From positions 119,214,375 through 119,278,374 of the forward strand of contig CM034546.1 of the NCBI GenBank assembly GCA_020055645.1: a DNA stretch of 64,000 nucleotides, in the 5' to 3' direction. The notes below the pieces were generated by a model that was not told where the DNA came from, made no database searches, and saw only the letters and a program-made list of their open reading frames with translations. Made by a program: the position numbers and the translations under genes. Source of the stretch: Tomocerus qinae. Taxonomy: Eukaryota; Arthropoda; Collembola; Entomobryomorpha; Tomoceridae. Below, piece by piece: positions 39,001-54,000 of the stretch (position 1 is its first letter; every line of letters begins with the position of its first letter).

Positions 39001-42000
39001 CTTTCCATGGCTAATTCTCGTATAAACGCGATGTATTTTATAGTTAGCTCTTTCATCCGTGAGAATCTGCCCATTAAAATAATCATATCGTACGAAACTG
39101 AAAGTGTATTTAATACTTTATCGTGTCGTCCTTTATCGAAGAAAATGTCGTTTGCGTGCAATGGATTAAGTGGAATATGACAATATTATTATTACTTTGG
39201 TGCTTTAGTGTTATTATCATGTAATTCTAATTCTATACGTAACTAACAATCAGAACTATAGAATATACATACCTACTACCTGCTACAAGTTAAGAAATAT
39301 CTAATACTACTACCTAAGCTGTACTTGAATTGCAATTACATTACAATCTCCCTTTCTATTTCGCTTCCTTTTTTGTCTTATTTATTCATTGAAACGTGGA
39401 ATGTTTATTATCTATTATACTACTCATTATTATACTAAGTCAAAGTGTTACCCTTGTGCAGAGTATATAGGTAGCCAACTAGGTAGAGTCAGCCAACTCA
39501 AAAGAGTGCAGTTTATTTTATGTACAGCCACACAATAAATGACATCATAATGCCTAACCATATATAGTAGTTAGTATTGCTGTACATTTACAGTATTTAC
39601 ATAGTGCATTAAAGGCCCATGTCAATGCAACCTGTAATTACAATTACGGTCACATCACATCACTTGACTTAAGTCGTGGACAGGTCGCTTGTTGTTATTA
39701 AACGACTTATGAATACACGAACATCCTTTGTTCCCACTCTTATTTTCAACTCAAATCAAATAGGATAAGTTGACTGAACCAAACTAACCACAGGACGAGT
39801 CAATCTCATAGAGACTAGTATTGCAAAGTCCTGTTATAATTCTGCATACAGGATGTATATGCAAAATACTAGAAATAGTACAAGTCTCTTTTTGTAAATA
39901 AGACGATAAACTAAGCAACCTGTGGGTTTATGCAATCCAAAACGACTATAAAACGTACAGGTGTGCATAAAGGTATCTTAATTCTTGTATGCAACAGTAA
40001 TGAAAAGAAGTATAAGGCTAGGATTTCAATGAAAATACTAAAACAGCCACAAAAGGTTCTCTATACTTACCCTTTCTATTCTTGGAATTTTTATTGTAAG
40101 CAGGCGTAATTATTTGCTAATCATAAAAGCAAAGAAAATTCTTGACTTATTAATGTAGATTATGATGAAAAGTAAATAAAACTGAAAAATTTTAAAGGAT
40201 AAGATAAACATTCTCTGTTGCGCAAATAGAGCTCTCCTCGCTAAATCTTGTACTACACGTTTAAGCAAGTATTATCAATGGTGCACTAACTATCTGTACT
40301 TATGTGGCATGAGCTAATGAAAAGCAAAAGCAAGGACAGTGCAGAAAAGATAATTCGATGAAGATAAACCTCCGAAATCATTAAACTGCTGATGCTGTTA
40401 GGTACTTTGGAATACTATTTTAAAAAATTCCTCCTACATGAACGGGCGTCTTGACCATATCTTTTAGATATGGACTGTGACCATATAGTCGCTTCATACA
40501 TGCATTTCTAATTAATGCAAAATGTTGTGTACTAACATAACATCCTATTACTACATGACATCATATAGACAGTACAACGAAGACTACTTATACAGGCGTT
40601 AGTGTAGAATAATAAAATACATTACACTCAATGTACCTTCAATGCAAATCTTTTGATAATCCTTCCTTTGGTTTTTGTAGTCTTTGTGAGGGTGACAAGA
40701 CAAACTGTCTTGTCAGTTTGAATCATCAACCAACCCACTAAATAGGGCGTAAGAATTGGCTACTTATTTATTTAAGCAATCTTTAGTTGGGAGTATGTTC
40801 TCTATTTTAATTTCTTACTTCACCTTCCCATTATCTTACTCTACTTTGCTCGCTTGACTTGGTTGAAACAGAGAGCAGTAGTTACAACATTCTGCGTGGG
40901 AAAAGTTCACCTGGAAAAATAAGGAAAAGGTTACTAAGTTTATTAAACAGTTTCTTTTTATTATATTTCTGCAAAATAATTTTTTATCCGTTTTTTTCTG
41001 TATAAATTATGAGCTATACCTATGTCATTTTTACAACTTGCATCAACCATGTCCTTAAAAGTTTCAAAGGATGCAGTTAGAAATTTTACGATGATTGTAA
41101 AATGTAACATTGAAGTACAATCAGCTCATTTGTGACAGTTCTACTATTTTTAGGGCTGTGCAGTAAGTAGTAATCTGTCTATGAGCACAAGGTGAGCACA
41201 ACATAAACAAGTGATGATGAAGTATTTGGTGGCCCATATTAAATTCGCCTACATCATCTACTTATTAATTCTCATTTGGTATGTTGTACTACTTATTAGT
41301 ACACATTATACCTTCTAAGTAATTGAACATGTGGGCAAAATTTTAATAATGTATGTAGCCTCCCTTAATAAATAATATTCACATTTGTGGTAATCTAAAT
41401 CAGTTAGCTTGATGTATTCAATTTTGACATTTTTTGAGTTACTAGAGGACACCGAAGTGTCAGTCTATCAGTAGATAATGATATAAATGTAGGATTCAAT
41501 TGCAGTCATGACTATATAGAGACTTTGACAAAAAGAATTCATTAGAATATGCGATAGGTAATAAAGATATAATGTCATTTGTACACTTTGTCAGAAATAA
41601 ACTTTCTCAAACTTCTCGTAAAGTATTTATTCTGACAATTGATAGGGAAGAAACTCTTTTATTCTCGTCTCTTTCCTAACCATCGAAACAATCAGCGTCA
41701 TCAAATAAACTTCACATCAGTCTTACCCAGTCATGATTATTATCATTGCATTCATAAAGATGTTTTGTATTTTTATACCTAAGTATTTGTTAGTAACTTT
41801 GATGAGTAGGCACATTTTCTCAATATTATTATGTCTAAAATACCTTCTTTGTTAGGTGCTTCTCTAGTAATGAGATTTACAACACGCAAAGTAAAATAAA
41901 TAAAACCTTTTGGTTGGATTATGTATTTCCCCAATTACAGTCATGATTATGATTTCATGCTTTCAATAGGAAGACCTAGTGTTGAAATCCTTTCCGTAAA

Positions 42001-45000
42001 ATTGGAAAATCATAGTCAAAGTGATAAAGTGTCTTTATTGTACTTTTATCACTGTTATTCAGATGAGTGTCCATTACGCAAAATTAATACTTATCTACCT
42101 ATGCACTATCTTTATAGATATTTTGCTTTAAATGATTATTATTTCTTCTTTACAATTCTCTGTCTCTACGAAAGTAGTTTAGAAATGTTCACAGATCTCC
42201 ATTTTTCAGTTAATAGTTGTTTTCATTACAAAGCAGATATGGGCTGTTATGTACGAGGCCGAGGCCATAATAGTTGTCTTTGCCTAAAAAGAATGCTCCT
42301 AACTTATACTATAGCATTATCTTAAGGTCTAACCATTACTGTATGGATATTAGCATTTATAGCACATGAATGCTGATTGTGCACATCATGCACGTATTAA
42401 ATGACGCATTAAGCATTGTTTTGTATTCCTCGTTTATACACATATGTATTGCTGATTATGAAGATTTTTCAACTAAATCAGCTTACAACAAATGCAAATG
42501 AATGTTTCGTGCAGTTTTTAAATGCATACTAATATTGTCTCAGGAGTTCCTGGATAATCTTCCTTTGTTTTTCTAGGAAGGTGAATTTTTTTCAGTCAAG
42601 TGTGGTCTTAAGGATTATTTAAATCTGTTGAGATATTTTTTGTGTACTTAATGAGAAAATTTTGGAATCTTTAAAAATGTACCTACTTCACAAAGAGACT
42701 CGTTTAGAGGAAGAGTTTTAGTGCATAAGTAGATACACAATATCCAGGTTTAGACTACAATACTAGTACGATTCATCCATCATTAACTACGAAAATGAAT
42801 GAAAAATATTCAACTTTTCATGACAATTTTTATGTTCGCATAATCTATCGTGTAGCAACACACATGCATACTATTATTTACTGAGGTATGTCATGTTAAA
42901 TCTATTGGGACGTCTACTCTAAGGAGAATACAATATCCTGCAATATATTTTGATCATACCAATGAAAAGATAATTTGCCAGAGAAGAGGAAACCAAAGCA
43001 AACAAACCTTAAACCGCAACATGTCATTAAATCTAATGAAATTTGAGTATATCGTAAACAAGCCATGTAAATAAATATAATTTGAAAATGTAACGCAATA
43101 CTGAAAGTCTAAATGTAAAGAGTGTATGTGATGTAGGACATGTTAGATAGGTAATAAATGCACGTATGAGCAGCTTCATTCGACATCAGTCCAGATCAAT
43201 ATGCCTATGGCATTGTGGACATTCAAATAGGATTTTTAAACTCAAGGCTATGTAATGCAAAGTGTCATCTAAATCAAATGGAGACGAGTGATGTTTTATT
43301 GACTTATTTGCTTCATAGGTATTGCACACAAGGTACCTATACATGTTGGTTCCTTGTATCTTATCTAATGAAAGATTGTGTATAATCCTAATGCTGTGGC
43401 AATGCCAGTGGTCATTAGTGAGCAAAGTGCATGGAACTCATAAAGAGACCATTATATACGCATTGTACAGAAAAACTCAATACTTAGAATTAAGGGATGA
43501 ATTCGTGGTAATTGTAATATAATCCGACTTGTACTCTGTTGTAAAATATCTCACTAAATTTTACAAACTAATAAAACGTACTCTGTACACATCCAATTGT
43601 GAGACAAATATTAGCTTACCCTCAAGACTGTATATTAACCAAACAAGACAACTCAGTAGTTTTCTTTTGCTTGAGCAATTGTACAGTGATAAATTAAACA
43701 GACAGTAGAGGATAACCAAAAGCAAAACTTGTCTTTCTTAAAAATTATCAGTACTCTGTACACACACCTTTCGACAAGGATTATTTTGCAACGATGCATA
43801 TGCTTGTAAATAGGAGATAGTACTATAGATATAGGTAGGCTTAGAGAATGTGTATCTCTAGGTCGACTTTTACTGCCGGGATTACAAGCGATATACATTT
43901 ATTAGTATTTTAATACTGTCATAATATCTACGCAGCAGTAAATTACATTTATTACAGATTAAGCTAGAAATTATTGCAATAAATATTAGAGATCAAATTC
44001 TATGAAACTTTTGCATTCAAATAATATTCTCTGTGTACGACTTTCGATACCAAGTAGTATAGCCGTATAGCTAATGTAAAGTATAAGTTATACTAATATA
44101 ACAACAACTCTGCTGCTATAATCTATGGGCGAGAATGTTTTATTTTGTTTTACATGATGGAAACAAAACAACAAGGCAATAGAAAATATTTCACCTCTAG
44201 ATAGTATTCATATTGACATTGATTAATCAAATAGTGGAGGTATGTTAGGTAGGTGAATAGGTAAGTATATTAGGGGCTTTATAACTCTCAATTTAATGCA
44301 TACTTCATTACAATAACATATATTGCTAATTTTTCTTGATTTTCAGTACAAGAACAGGACAGGACAACTTGATCTCGAACACAAGTAAAAATTTAAATGA
44401 CCATTAGTTAAATCTATATAGCAATATTAATGCTCATTTCCATTACAATAAGCTATCGCTCTAAGGCTTGGCTTGACATTACTACCCTCAATTGCACATC
44501 TTAATACAATTCTTGTTCTGTTATATATCGACTTTTAAATCTATAGGTATCTAAAGGACAGACTAAATAGGTACATGGAAACATGCATAATATACAATAG
44601 TAATAGGTCTAGGTAGGTACAAGTGAAAGAATTTCGCCAGTGGCAATAACTTACGATTAGGAAGAGACATGGGCATAGATGGGATAGACAATTATTACTC
44701 GTAATATAGTCAGTCATCTGGTTTGTGTAGCTAAGTATTGTGCTTGTGTCAGAAATATAAATATTCAATGGTAAAAAAGTTAGAGTCTGGGACGGGGTAA
44801 ACAGCAAAGAAGGGTTTCTGATTTTCCTCTTCTGAGTTTGACAAGGAAAATTCAGAGATAAGAGCCATGTAAGATTCTTCAATGCACCCCTGCACCGTCT
44901 TGACTCACCTGTCTTGGCCTGCCCTGCTCTTTCTGGCTGTTTACCTTGTCTGTTTTATTTTGAATGCATGGATAGCACGAAGCTATACCTATCAACCTGT

Positions 45001-48000
45001 TGTCTACAAACATTTTCACATCGTCTTCTATATAACTACTCCAAAGGTAGGGAAACTATACACTTTTTTTGCCATATTATATTTCATTACCTTGTATTAC
45101 GAATTTCCATTGCACCTGACTGGACTGGGCATATTGAGTTAAAGTCGGCTCTACTTACAGTCACATATTTGAATAGTGTAGTGTGCTATACTAAATTACT
45201 ATCAAAGTAAGTATTCAAGCAGACACTTTAAGATATACATAATGCCATACAATAGTGCAGTAACAAGCCTTTCTTTCTCATTCTAATTATTTTCAGTCAT
45301 CTAAAGAACTTGAATGAGTGTATGCTATATTTCTGCGAGTGCATAGGAGATTGTTCAATAGTTAGCAAGTCAAGTCAAGAAAGAGTTTATACGATTCATA
45401 AATAACTTCTGTATAAGTGCATTAGGGAGAGTAGCTACCTATCTATACCTTGTATATAGATATATATATTATATTTGCATTGCAGCTTACTTATTGTTAG
45501 TAAGTTTAGCTAAATACAATTTCCTTTCTTTGGCACCTGGATTCGCTTCGTTTTGTTGATTGTGCGAGTTGAATATAGCTATACACACGAGACAGTCAAC
45601 TCAACAGTTGTTATTCAGAACTCAGCATTGGCACAAGTAATATTTATTTTATCATACTGCAGATATACACTCTGCAGCACGTACTGCCTTATACTCTCAG
45701 ATAATGCAATCATTTACTCACTATCTGCATTTAGCATTGCAAATTTTTGCAATCGTTCTGCTCTATTCGTATTGAAAATACCTTAATTAAAATATAAATG
45801 GGGGACCATTATATCTCAACAAAAAGAATATACGCAATAGGAGAAAAATTGTCCATCATCCGTCGGAATTTGGACTCAGCAGCTCGGCGTTTATGTTTAT
45901 AGCAGCAATTACCTTGTTATTGAGTAACGATCAGAATAGCTTGCTATAAACAAGTAGGTTTATTTTAGCTAACTTGACTTTGACTGATAGGTTGTGAGTG
46001 AGTGATAATTAAAGGAAAGCTGTAGCCAATTGTGCGGACGAACTGATGCTAAAAGAATCCCAAGCTTAGATAATCCCTTTCTACATCCAGTGATAGTGAC
46101 TGGTTTGGTGAGTTGGTGACCAAGTGGGTGGATTATTCAGTCGGATTTTGCTTATCGTCTCGTGAAGTTTAATCCTATCTCTCCTTCTCTACTAACCATT
46201 TTAGCATCAGTGAGTGTAATAGTGAATTTCTGTGATTACCATTTTACGATCCTTTATTTTCCTTCTCTGTTTTGATTAACTTAGTGATTGCACCAACTGC
46301 AACTCGTTCCAATTTGTAGTACTTATTACAAAAGTTGTCCACATTTTTTTATAGAATTTTTGATTGTAAACGATACGGTGTGTGATTCTGTTATTATCTG
46401 TGATGTGATGTCAGTGACGAAAGCCTGAATTGTTTCTAACTAGACAAGACCACTTGTGACGCAAGAATGTAATTAATTCCATTAGGGTAAGTTATTTGTA
46501 GTATTGATTGATTGTTCATCTATAAGTAAATGTGCGACATGGCATATTAAATTACATCAAGATTCCAATATTCATTTACCAATAGTTACTATTTAGCATT
46601 CCAGTAGTACTGTGTATGATGTAAGATGTAGAAATAATTGATTTCTTCAAGTAATAATCAATTTATCCAACACGGTAAGTGGCAATAAGAAAAGTTGATA
46701 GTGTCAAGAAACGTGGAGTCAAAGTCATATCTCAAAATATGTAATAACTGCATGAAAGAGCAAAATATACCAATGTAGAAGATTTGTTTCATTGTGTTTT
46801 ATTGCTTGTAGATATTGACTTTGACACTTGTAAGCCTTGTACATAGGTTGAGTAAATTATATATTTGTACGTAATTTGAAGGGGTAAAAAGAATGTTGAA
46901 GAAACAGAATTTATAACATTATTTGATAGTTTTGTAGTTTGTACAGCGATTCTTTTCATTTCATTGTCAGGAGTCTGTAGTGGAACGAATTCCAAGATAG
47001 CTGGATACTTGCGTTTTACTTATAATTCTTTCATTATCTTCTAGGCATTCAATGTCCTCCTCTTTTCTTAATAACAGCGTTAGGAAGAGCTACAACGTTA
47101 ATCTTCGTATCAAGTGTGCACACTATAAAGAACAGTACTCTGACGACTGTGCTATTAGTTTAACTAAAAGTTAAAGCTATATACGTATGATTATAAACTG
47201 ATATCTTGTTTTGTCACGCCTGAGTTCTTAGCAGCCTTCTCTGCAGCAATTGCATTTGATTGCACTGCGCTCCTGTCTGTCGATGTGATTATGTGATGGT
47301 TTCCTATAGTAGTCGAACTTTATAAATTCCTCTCCATCCTGTAGTACTTAGAGTTACTCACTCCAAGAATTATATCTGTTTCCTTCACCAATCCTAAAGA
47401 CATAATACACAAACAAGAATGTGTTTTGCTTGAGATGAGAGCTAACGCAAGTTGCTACGTTTTAGTACGGATGCAGAGTGGATTTCAAATTTTTACCTTT
47501 ATCTTTTACGCTTACGGTTTTCTCCTGTCTGCACTTCTGTGTTATGTTTTGGTTTTGGTGGAATTGAGTCAAGTGGAATGAAGTGAGTAAAGCTAATTTC
47601 AAATACTCTTTTCAATCTTTAATATAGTAACCTATACGTTCATAGCGTTACCCATCTTCTCTTCCAAAATAGAATGATAGGACAAATGATACTTGCTATA
47701 ACGTTATCTTATATTCCATGAACACGCTGCTGGCTTTGTTGACATTTGACAGCGCAAAGGAACAAAAGTAAAGATTTTGCCCCGACATGGTTCGTTTACC
47801 AATTCATCATTAGATTTCGGGAATACCTACCGCATATTTATATGTGTTTTCATGAATGTTAGTATATCATGTATGTGCATATGTGTAGTACCTTGTATAT
47901 ATGCAAAAATTCAATTGTTTGTATTTGAATGTAGAGAGATAATTCATTTATTTGTTTGCGGTATTGCAATGGAAAAGTACTTCATTGTGCACAAAATCAA

Positions 48001-51000
48001 GCAAGTCTGAATGATGTAACTGTTTCTTTAAATGTATTATTTACTATATTTCTCATTCGAGTGTGAAGATTTTTATTTAGCATGTATGTGGACAAATTAA
48101 CGTATAGTAGAGTATATTTAAATAGAAATGACGAGGTAGAGGTACTTGTGTTATTTGTGTTACATAAAGTGGTTAGTAATCAAGCCGGCACATTATATGA
48201 TATTCCTGAGCTATGAGTGTAGAATAGATAATTTTTCTGTAAGGAAACAATAGTAAGTTTGCAGATGTACCTGAAAGTCACCTCTTTAGTATCCATTGGA
48301 GCAGTGAGTAGTTATAGTCTTTATTTTTGTATATAAAGAACACACTGAACTCTGTTGGTTCTAGATAATCATAACCTAGTAGGTAATAACGCTTAGCAAA
48401 TACTTTCATATTTCCGCAAGAGATACCATAAAAGTGTGTATTGACATACCACGAATACGTTTTTCCACTAATCAAATATAATACGTACTGTATGGAAACA
48501 AAAGTTTTAAAAATATTTTTGTTTATATTTCAGGACACACTCTCAAACCTAAGCTTCGATAACATTCTCGACAATCAAGTAGATCCATTGGTAGAGAATA
48601 ATTTGGACAATAATTTACATAATAACGAAGGTGACGCAGTGCGAGTGGATGATGTAAATCCTATTGAAAACAATGAACCCGGAGTTAAAAATGATGGAGT
48701 CGTGGCTCCCATACCGGCGCCTCGGAGTTCACTTCAGCAGAAACAATCAGTAGACACGAACGGAATAAGGGTTTGTGTTACAGACGTAGATTTAGATATG
48801 GATCAAGACAGTTCGCAGATTGACCTCCCTCCGGGGATCGAGTACAAGCCTCCCAGTGGTAAGTTCCTTCATATTTATTTTCTTACAATATGCTCTAAAA
48901 GTTCCTCTAGATTTGTTTAAGATAATGATGTACTCCCACCACAATATCGTTAAAAATGGTCTATTATTTACGTATTTAAAGTGTAACACTTAGTCTCTGT
49001 TCAGGTAGACATTTTTCTGAATATGTGTCATTCACGTTGATTTTGGCATCCTATTGTCAAAACATAAATGGATCTAGGTAATTTTCAATTCCTAACAAAT
49101 CCTGTAGACGTATGACACACCTATTATGTATCCGTGTACAACAATACAACATAATTTCAACTAACTGTTCTAGCTAGCTAATAAGCAATAGATGTTAGCA
49201 TTGAATTGTCATTGAAAACAGCCTAGACTTTTATTTAAAGAAAATGAACAGCTACTGCCCATTTTACATTGACAACTTTGATTCATAAAACTACAATTCA
49301 TGTAATTTCACGAGGGCAATGTTTGCTCTTAGATAGGCATTAAATAATCCATTTATTCCAGTGCTCAGTGGTAAGGCATACGGCATATTATGTCAATCGT
49401 GCTTAGCAATCAATTGAATGATGATGTAGAAGTAGATTAGCCATTATGTGATGCCAACACAGATATTATTGACGGGTGGACAATGAAATTGCGTTCCCAA
49501 TTTGCAGTAGCATAGTAATAGCTTACAATTTAGTACTACTACTGTCCCTGCTCTTTACTCTAACTTATTTAGCACACTTAAACGAAGCAAGTACACTGTT
49601 AGGCTACTAATCAATAATTATCAAAGTTATTAGTCCATGAAAATGTATTTATTTATTATTGCTCGATGCGATAGCACGGTAGTGTGATTAGTACTTACAT
49701 AGTCTAATGGTTTTCCTATATACTCCATTGTAATCAGCGTCGGCAGGAGGTAGCATGTACCTATCCTTGTAAAGTACTAATTTTTGACTTGGTAATAATA
49801 TAGTAAAACACAATACCAGTTGGTCATATCATTTATTAGATTTGCTGTGCTATATGTGAGATATCTTTGTAAGTCAAATCAAAGTCAAGTATTCGTTACC
49901 GGCAATTGACGGCAATAATGTTATGAGATTAAAAGAGCCATCCTTTTTATGACGCGATGCTCTTTGATAACCATATGTCTATGTGACGGTGACGAAATGT
50001 CAAGCTTTAATTTATTAAGCCCAGCCTCATACCAGTTTACGAGAGTCATGATGAGTCAAGCGGTATATACAGATTTTTAATTGCTATTCTGAGTATGTGG
50101 AGTCTAAATGCGTATCATGCCCCATTTTACATTAGCCTATGCCTAGTATTATGACAATTCACATTTCTATTACTACCTATACTACAAATTATAAGGAAAG
50201 TAATTTTAGTTTTCTATAGTATAAGGTGACAGTGCAAGAATTGCAGCCTGAAGGCTTTCGTTTTGGTTCATGTAGTTTTTAATTCAATAGTTATATGCAT
50301 ACGGTTTTGTTTTATCTATTAATACAGCCATAGAAATCTATCTATAAATATACAATAGATATGTAGGTATTTTAATATGCAGCCTTTGTATAGAACATTT
50401 CTGATATTGGATCTGCTTTTATACAAAAGAAGTATGTATAGAATGATAATACATGCACTTACCTTACCTAATTGAATTACACATTTCTGCTTACCTATGT
50501 AAGATACAGGCAAGTCATTTGTACCATAAAAATTGCATTTCATGCAAAAACCAAGTACACGATATTGCACTAAACCACTAGTAGGTCTGGGAATAATTAT
50601 GAATTATCTGTATACTACCAGCTTGTAGGTAGATATGGAGGATGCAATAATACAGCAATAAATCAGGCAGGCAGTGGCTGAATTGCTTTGGTAAGGTTAG
50701 GTTCGGTTGTGTTTCTGGTGTTATGTTAGTTTCGATAAATGTGCTTATTTAGCAAAGTTTATCTGTTTCTGATTATTGTTTGACGGAGGTAGACAGGTAA
50801 ACTTAATTATAACTAACTATATACAGTACTACACTACATGTGTCTACTAAATAAATCCTTTTACTTGGGGCAAAGTTTTGTAGAATACCTATGCATGCTA
50901 CTAGCTTATTTATTTAGCATGCTAGAACAAATTCAATTTTATTTACTGTTGATACAAAACAATATTAGTTGATACTCGGGAGGAAGTAAACTTTATTTGT

Positions 51001-54000
51001 CTGTTCCCTGCGGAATATCACACTGTGTAAGTGTGCACTGAATACATACTATTTATTCATATAGAACAGTATCTCACTTGTAGTATATGGGTAGTATGGT
51101 CATTAGTGTTAATGTGAGGTGGAGCAGGGCTAGGAACAAAAAAATGAAACAACAACCCTTCCTATAAGTGTTGAGTATTACATTATCTGCATTTTTGAAC
51201 TCATGTTGTATTTTATTTAATATTTATACGTTTATACTAATACAGTTGCGTTTTCCTTTGTTGAGTTCTATGGCTTGCGTTACGTTACGGGTGTACGACT
51301 TTGTATACAACAATGCTTTCATTACAACAGTGTGAATAACAAAGGAATTTCTATTAGTCATAAGGTTGGTGAGTAATAGAGAAGTGTGTTGGTGTTGGCT
51401 AGTGTTTAGTTGAGGTTTACATTTGTGTCAGTTAACTTCAGTGCTAAACTCTGTAATACTACAATTGACATTAATAAAAGTGTTAACTTGTCCAATTCAA
51501 AGTACATCTGCTGGAAAGGATTTTTTACATCAGTGAAAAGTTTTATTTTCTGGGAAAAGTTTTAATTTGACTTTCAATGGATTTCTTTGTGTAGTTGACA
51601 TCGCAAGGAGTCCGAGCCAGTTGAAGTTCATTCAGGGTGCTGGGTTTATGCCCAAAGAAGAACCAGGTAAAATATTTACTGCTATTTTAATTTTGTAATA
51701 ATTACCACTTCTGATCCAATAGTAGTAGTAGTGTGTACATTTAGATTAACATCTATAGCTACCCTTAATTAATATTATAGTATTATTTCGCTCACCTGCT
51801 TGGATTTTAGTAAAGTGACAACTGTACCCGTTTGTTGTACTGTTAGATACTCCGTTAATATCCATTTGCATATTGCAAACACTTTATGCAATTTATGTTA
51901 AGTGGTGGAGGTTCTTTTTGCTAAATTCTGAACTGGTTTTTGATGATGCTGTAAATCATAAGAAAATCGCAATTGTGTCCTAGTCAGGTAGTCCTTTTAC
52001 ACACTGTAGTAGTGTGTGTGATAATTTAATAGAGTCTCTGTCTGTTGAAGATGAAGGTAACTATCCAAGTTTTATATGGTGTAATAAATAATTCTATGAT
52101 ACTACCTGAAGTATCTAGTAAAATATGTCCTTAACTAAATATAGCGGTTACGTATGCATACAATATAACAATAATAACTCCTTCATAATATATTTGTTAG
52201 TTTTGTCATTCAAGTTGCCAAATCACCATGCATGTCTTGAACAAAATCCTTTGCATGTTTGGATAAAAATCATTAGAGATACACGTAGATAAAAGAAAAG
52301 AGCTAAGGATATACAACTGTTGAAAATAATGAGCTATTGTACATAGTCTTGTCAAATCAGATAGATATCACACTATACTACAATATAGCATTACCTATTT
52401 AATAATCATAATTGTATTACACTTACTGTTCATTGTTGTCTTACATATTTTGACTACTTCTGGAACAGATGTTTTTGCGTAATTAAAGCATTTTCATCTT
52501 AAAATGGGTTTAATGATTTAATTAGAAATTTTTGCGATTTCTATCTACTTACGTATCTGTTTACAATAGTAAATTATATTACTACTAATATGTAGCTTGT
52601 GTATTTTATACTAGATAGCCTCCTTATAATACATTGTGTAGGTATTTAGTGAATCTAATAAGACTAATGTTACATTGTTTTCTTTTCGACCATCATCATA
52701 GATCATCAACTGTGTTAGTAGAAACATAATGGAAAAGTGTTACAATAGTAAAGAAACGGATACACAGAGCTATGATGGGTAAACACATGCATATAAAAGC
52801 AATTATTTGTAGCAGAGCTAAATAGAGCTTAGGCATCTGGTTGGTTTACCTGCACGACTCACTGCGTGACACGACCCAATCATAGTTTCCCTACCGTGAT
52901 AATGAAAATTAATATTTGTGAACTAGTCCTTAGCTTTAGCATTGCGTTAGACTATAGAGTTATCAGATTCAAGATTGTTCATTCATCTATTATGATGAGA
53001 TATCTGCAACAATACAGTAAAATGTGTTTGTTTTATGTCTATTTAGTATTTAGACTGACTGATGTCTACTGTAGTTACTCTAACACTTTTAAATAAGTGA
53101 GTTATCTATTTAACTTTAACGAGGCAGTTATATACCTCTAGTTGAATGGAGCATCCTGCCATTGTACTACTACTCACACCACAATAACGACACTCTTTTC
53201 CTATACTATACTGTCTACTTACTTACTTAGTGGCCTGGCCTATCTATCTGCTCTTGTCTTCATTTCTCATTCCCATCACTTTCTTACCAAACTCAATTCA
53301 ACTCTTCTCATCCTCATCAACCTCAAAACTCAACTGCACTCTTCAACATTATGAGTTAACCAAGAACATATTCAGGGGGTCTCCATACAACTAACTAGTC
53401 TCTACTAATATACAAATCCCATAACTTTTCTTGTTTCATACATTTTTGCATACACATCTATGTATATTAAATGCTTCCTTACCATCCTCCGTCCATCCTC
53501 GCATATCTATTTCCGCTGAAAATCTCATCTTTAACACTATAAGTCTATATTACATTGTATTCCCGTAGTTAAACTGCGCCTGCACGAACTATTAAAGCCT
53601 GAAAGTAATTGCAGACCTAACTGATTGTCTCAACTAGGCAAAAAATCATACCAGTATTTTGCTCACTTATACTTTACACAAATAATACACATCAAGCATC
53701 CATTTATTTACATGTTTGTAACAGTTTTTGAGTTTTTTTGTCAATTACGCTATAGGAAATGTTTTGCTCAAAACAAGTTGTAGTTACAAGTTGAAAAGTA
53801 TGTTCATGTTCATTCATAAAATTTCTATACGTGTATTTACCTCATCAAATCTATTAGAAACTAAAAAATCTATTGGATAACAGTACTACTAGAAGATCAG
53901 AAGCTGTAAATTCATTTAGGTAATTGTACTTAAATTTTTACTTGAAATGTTTTCAGGTGCAATAAGTGAAGACGAATCAAGCATTTCGTCTTACCAGGCT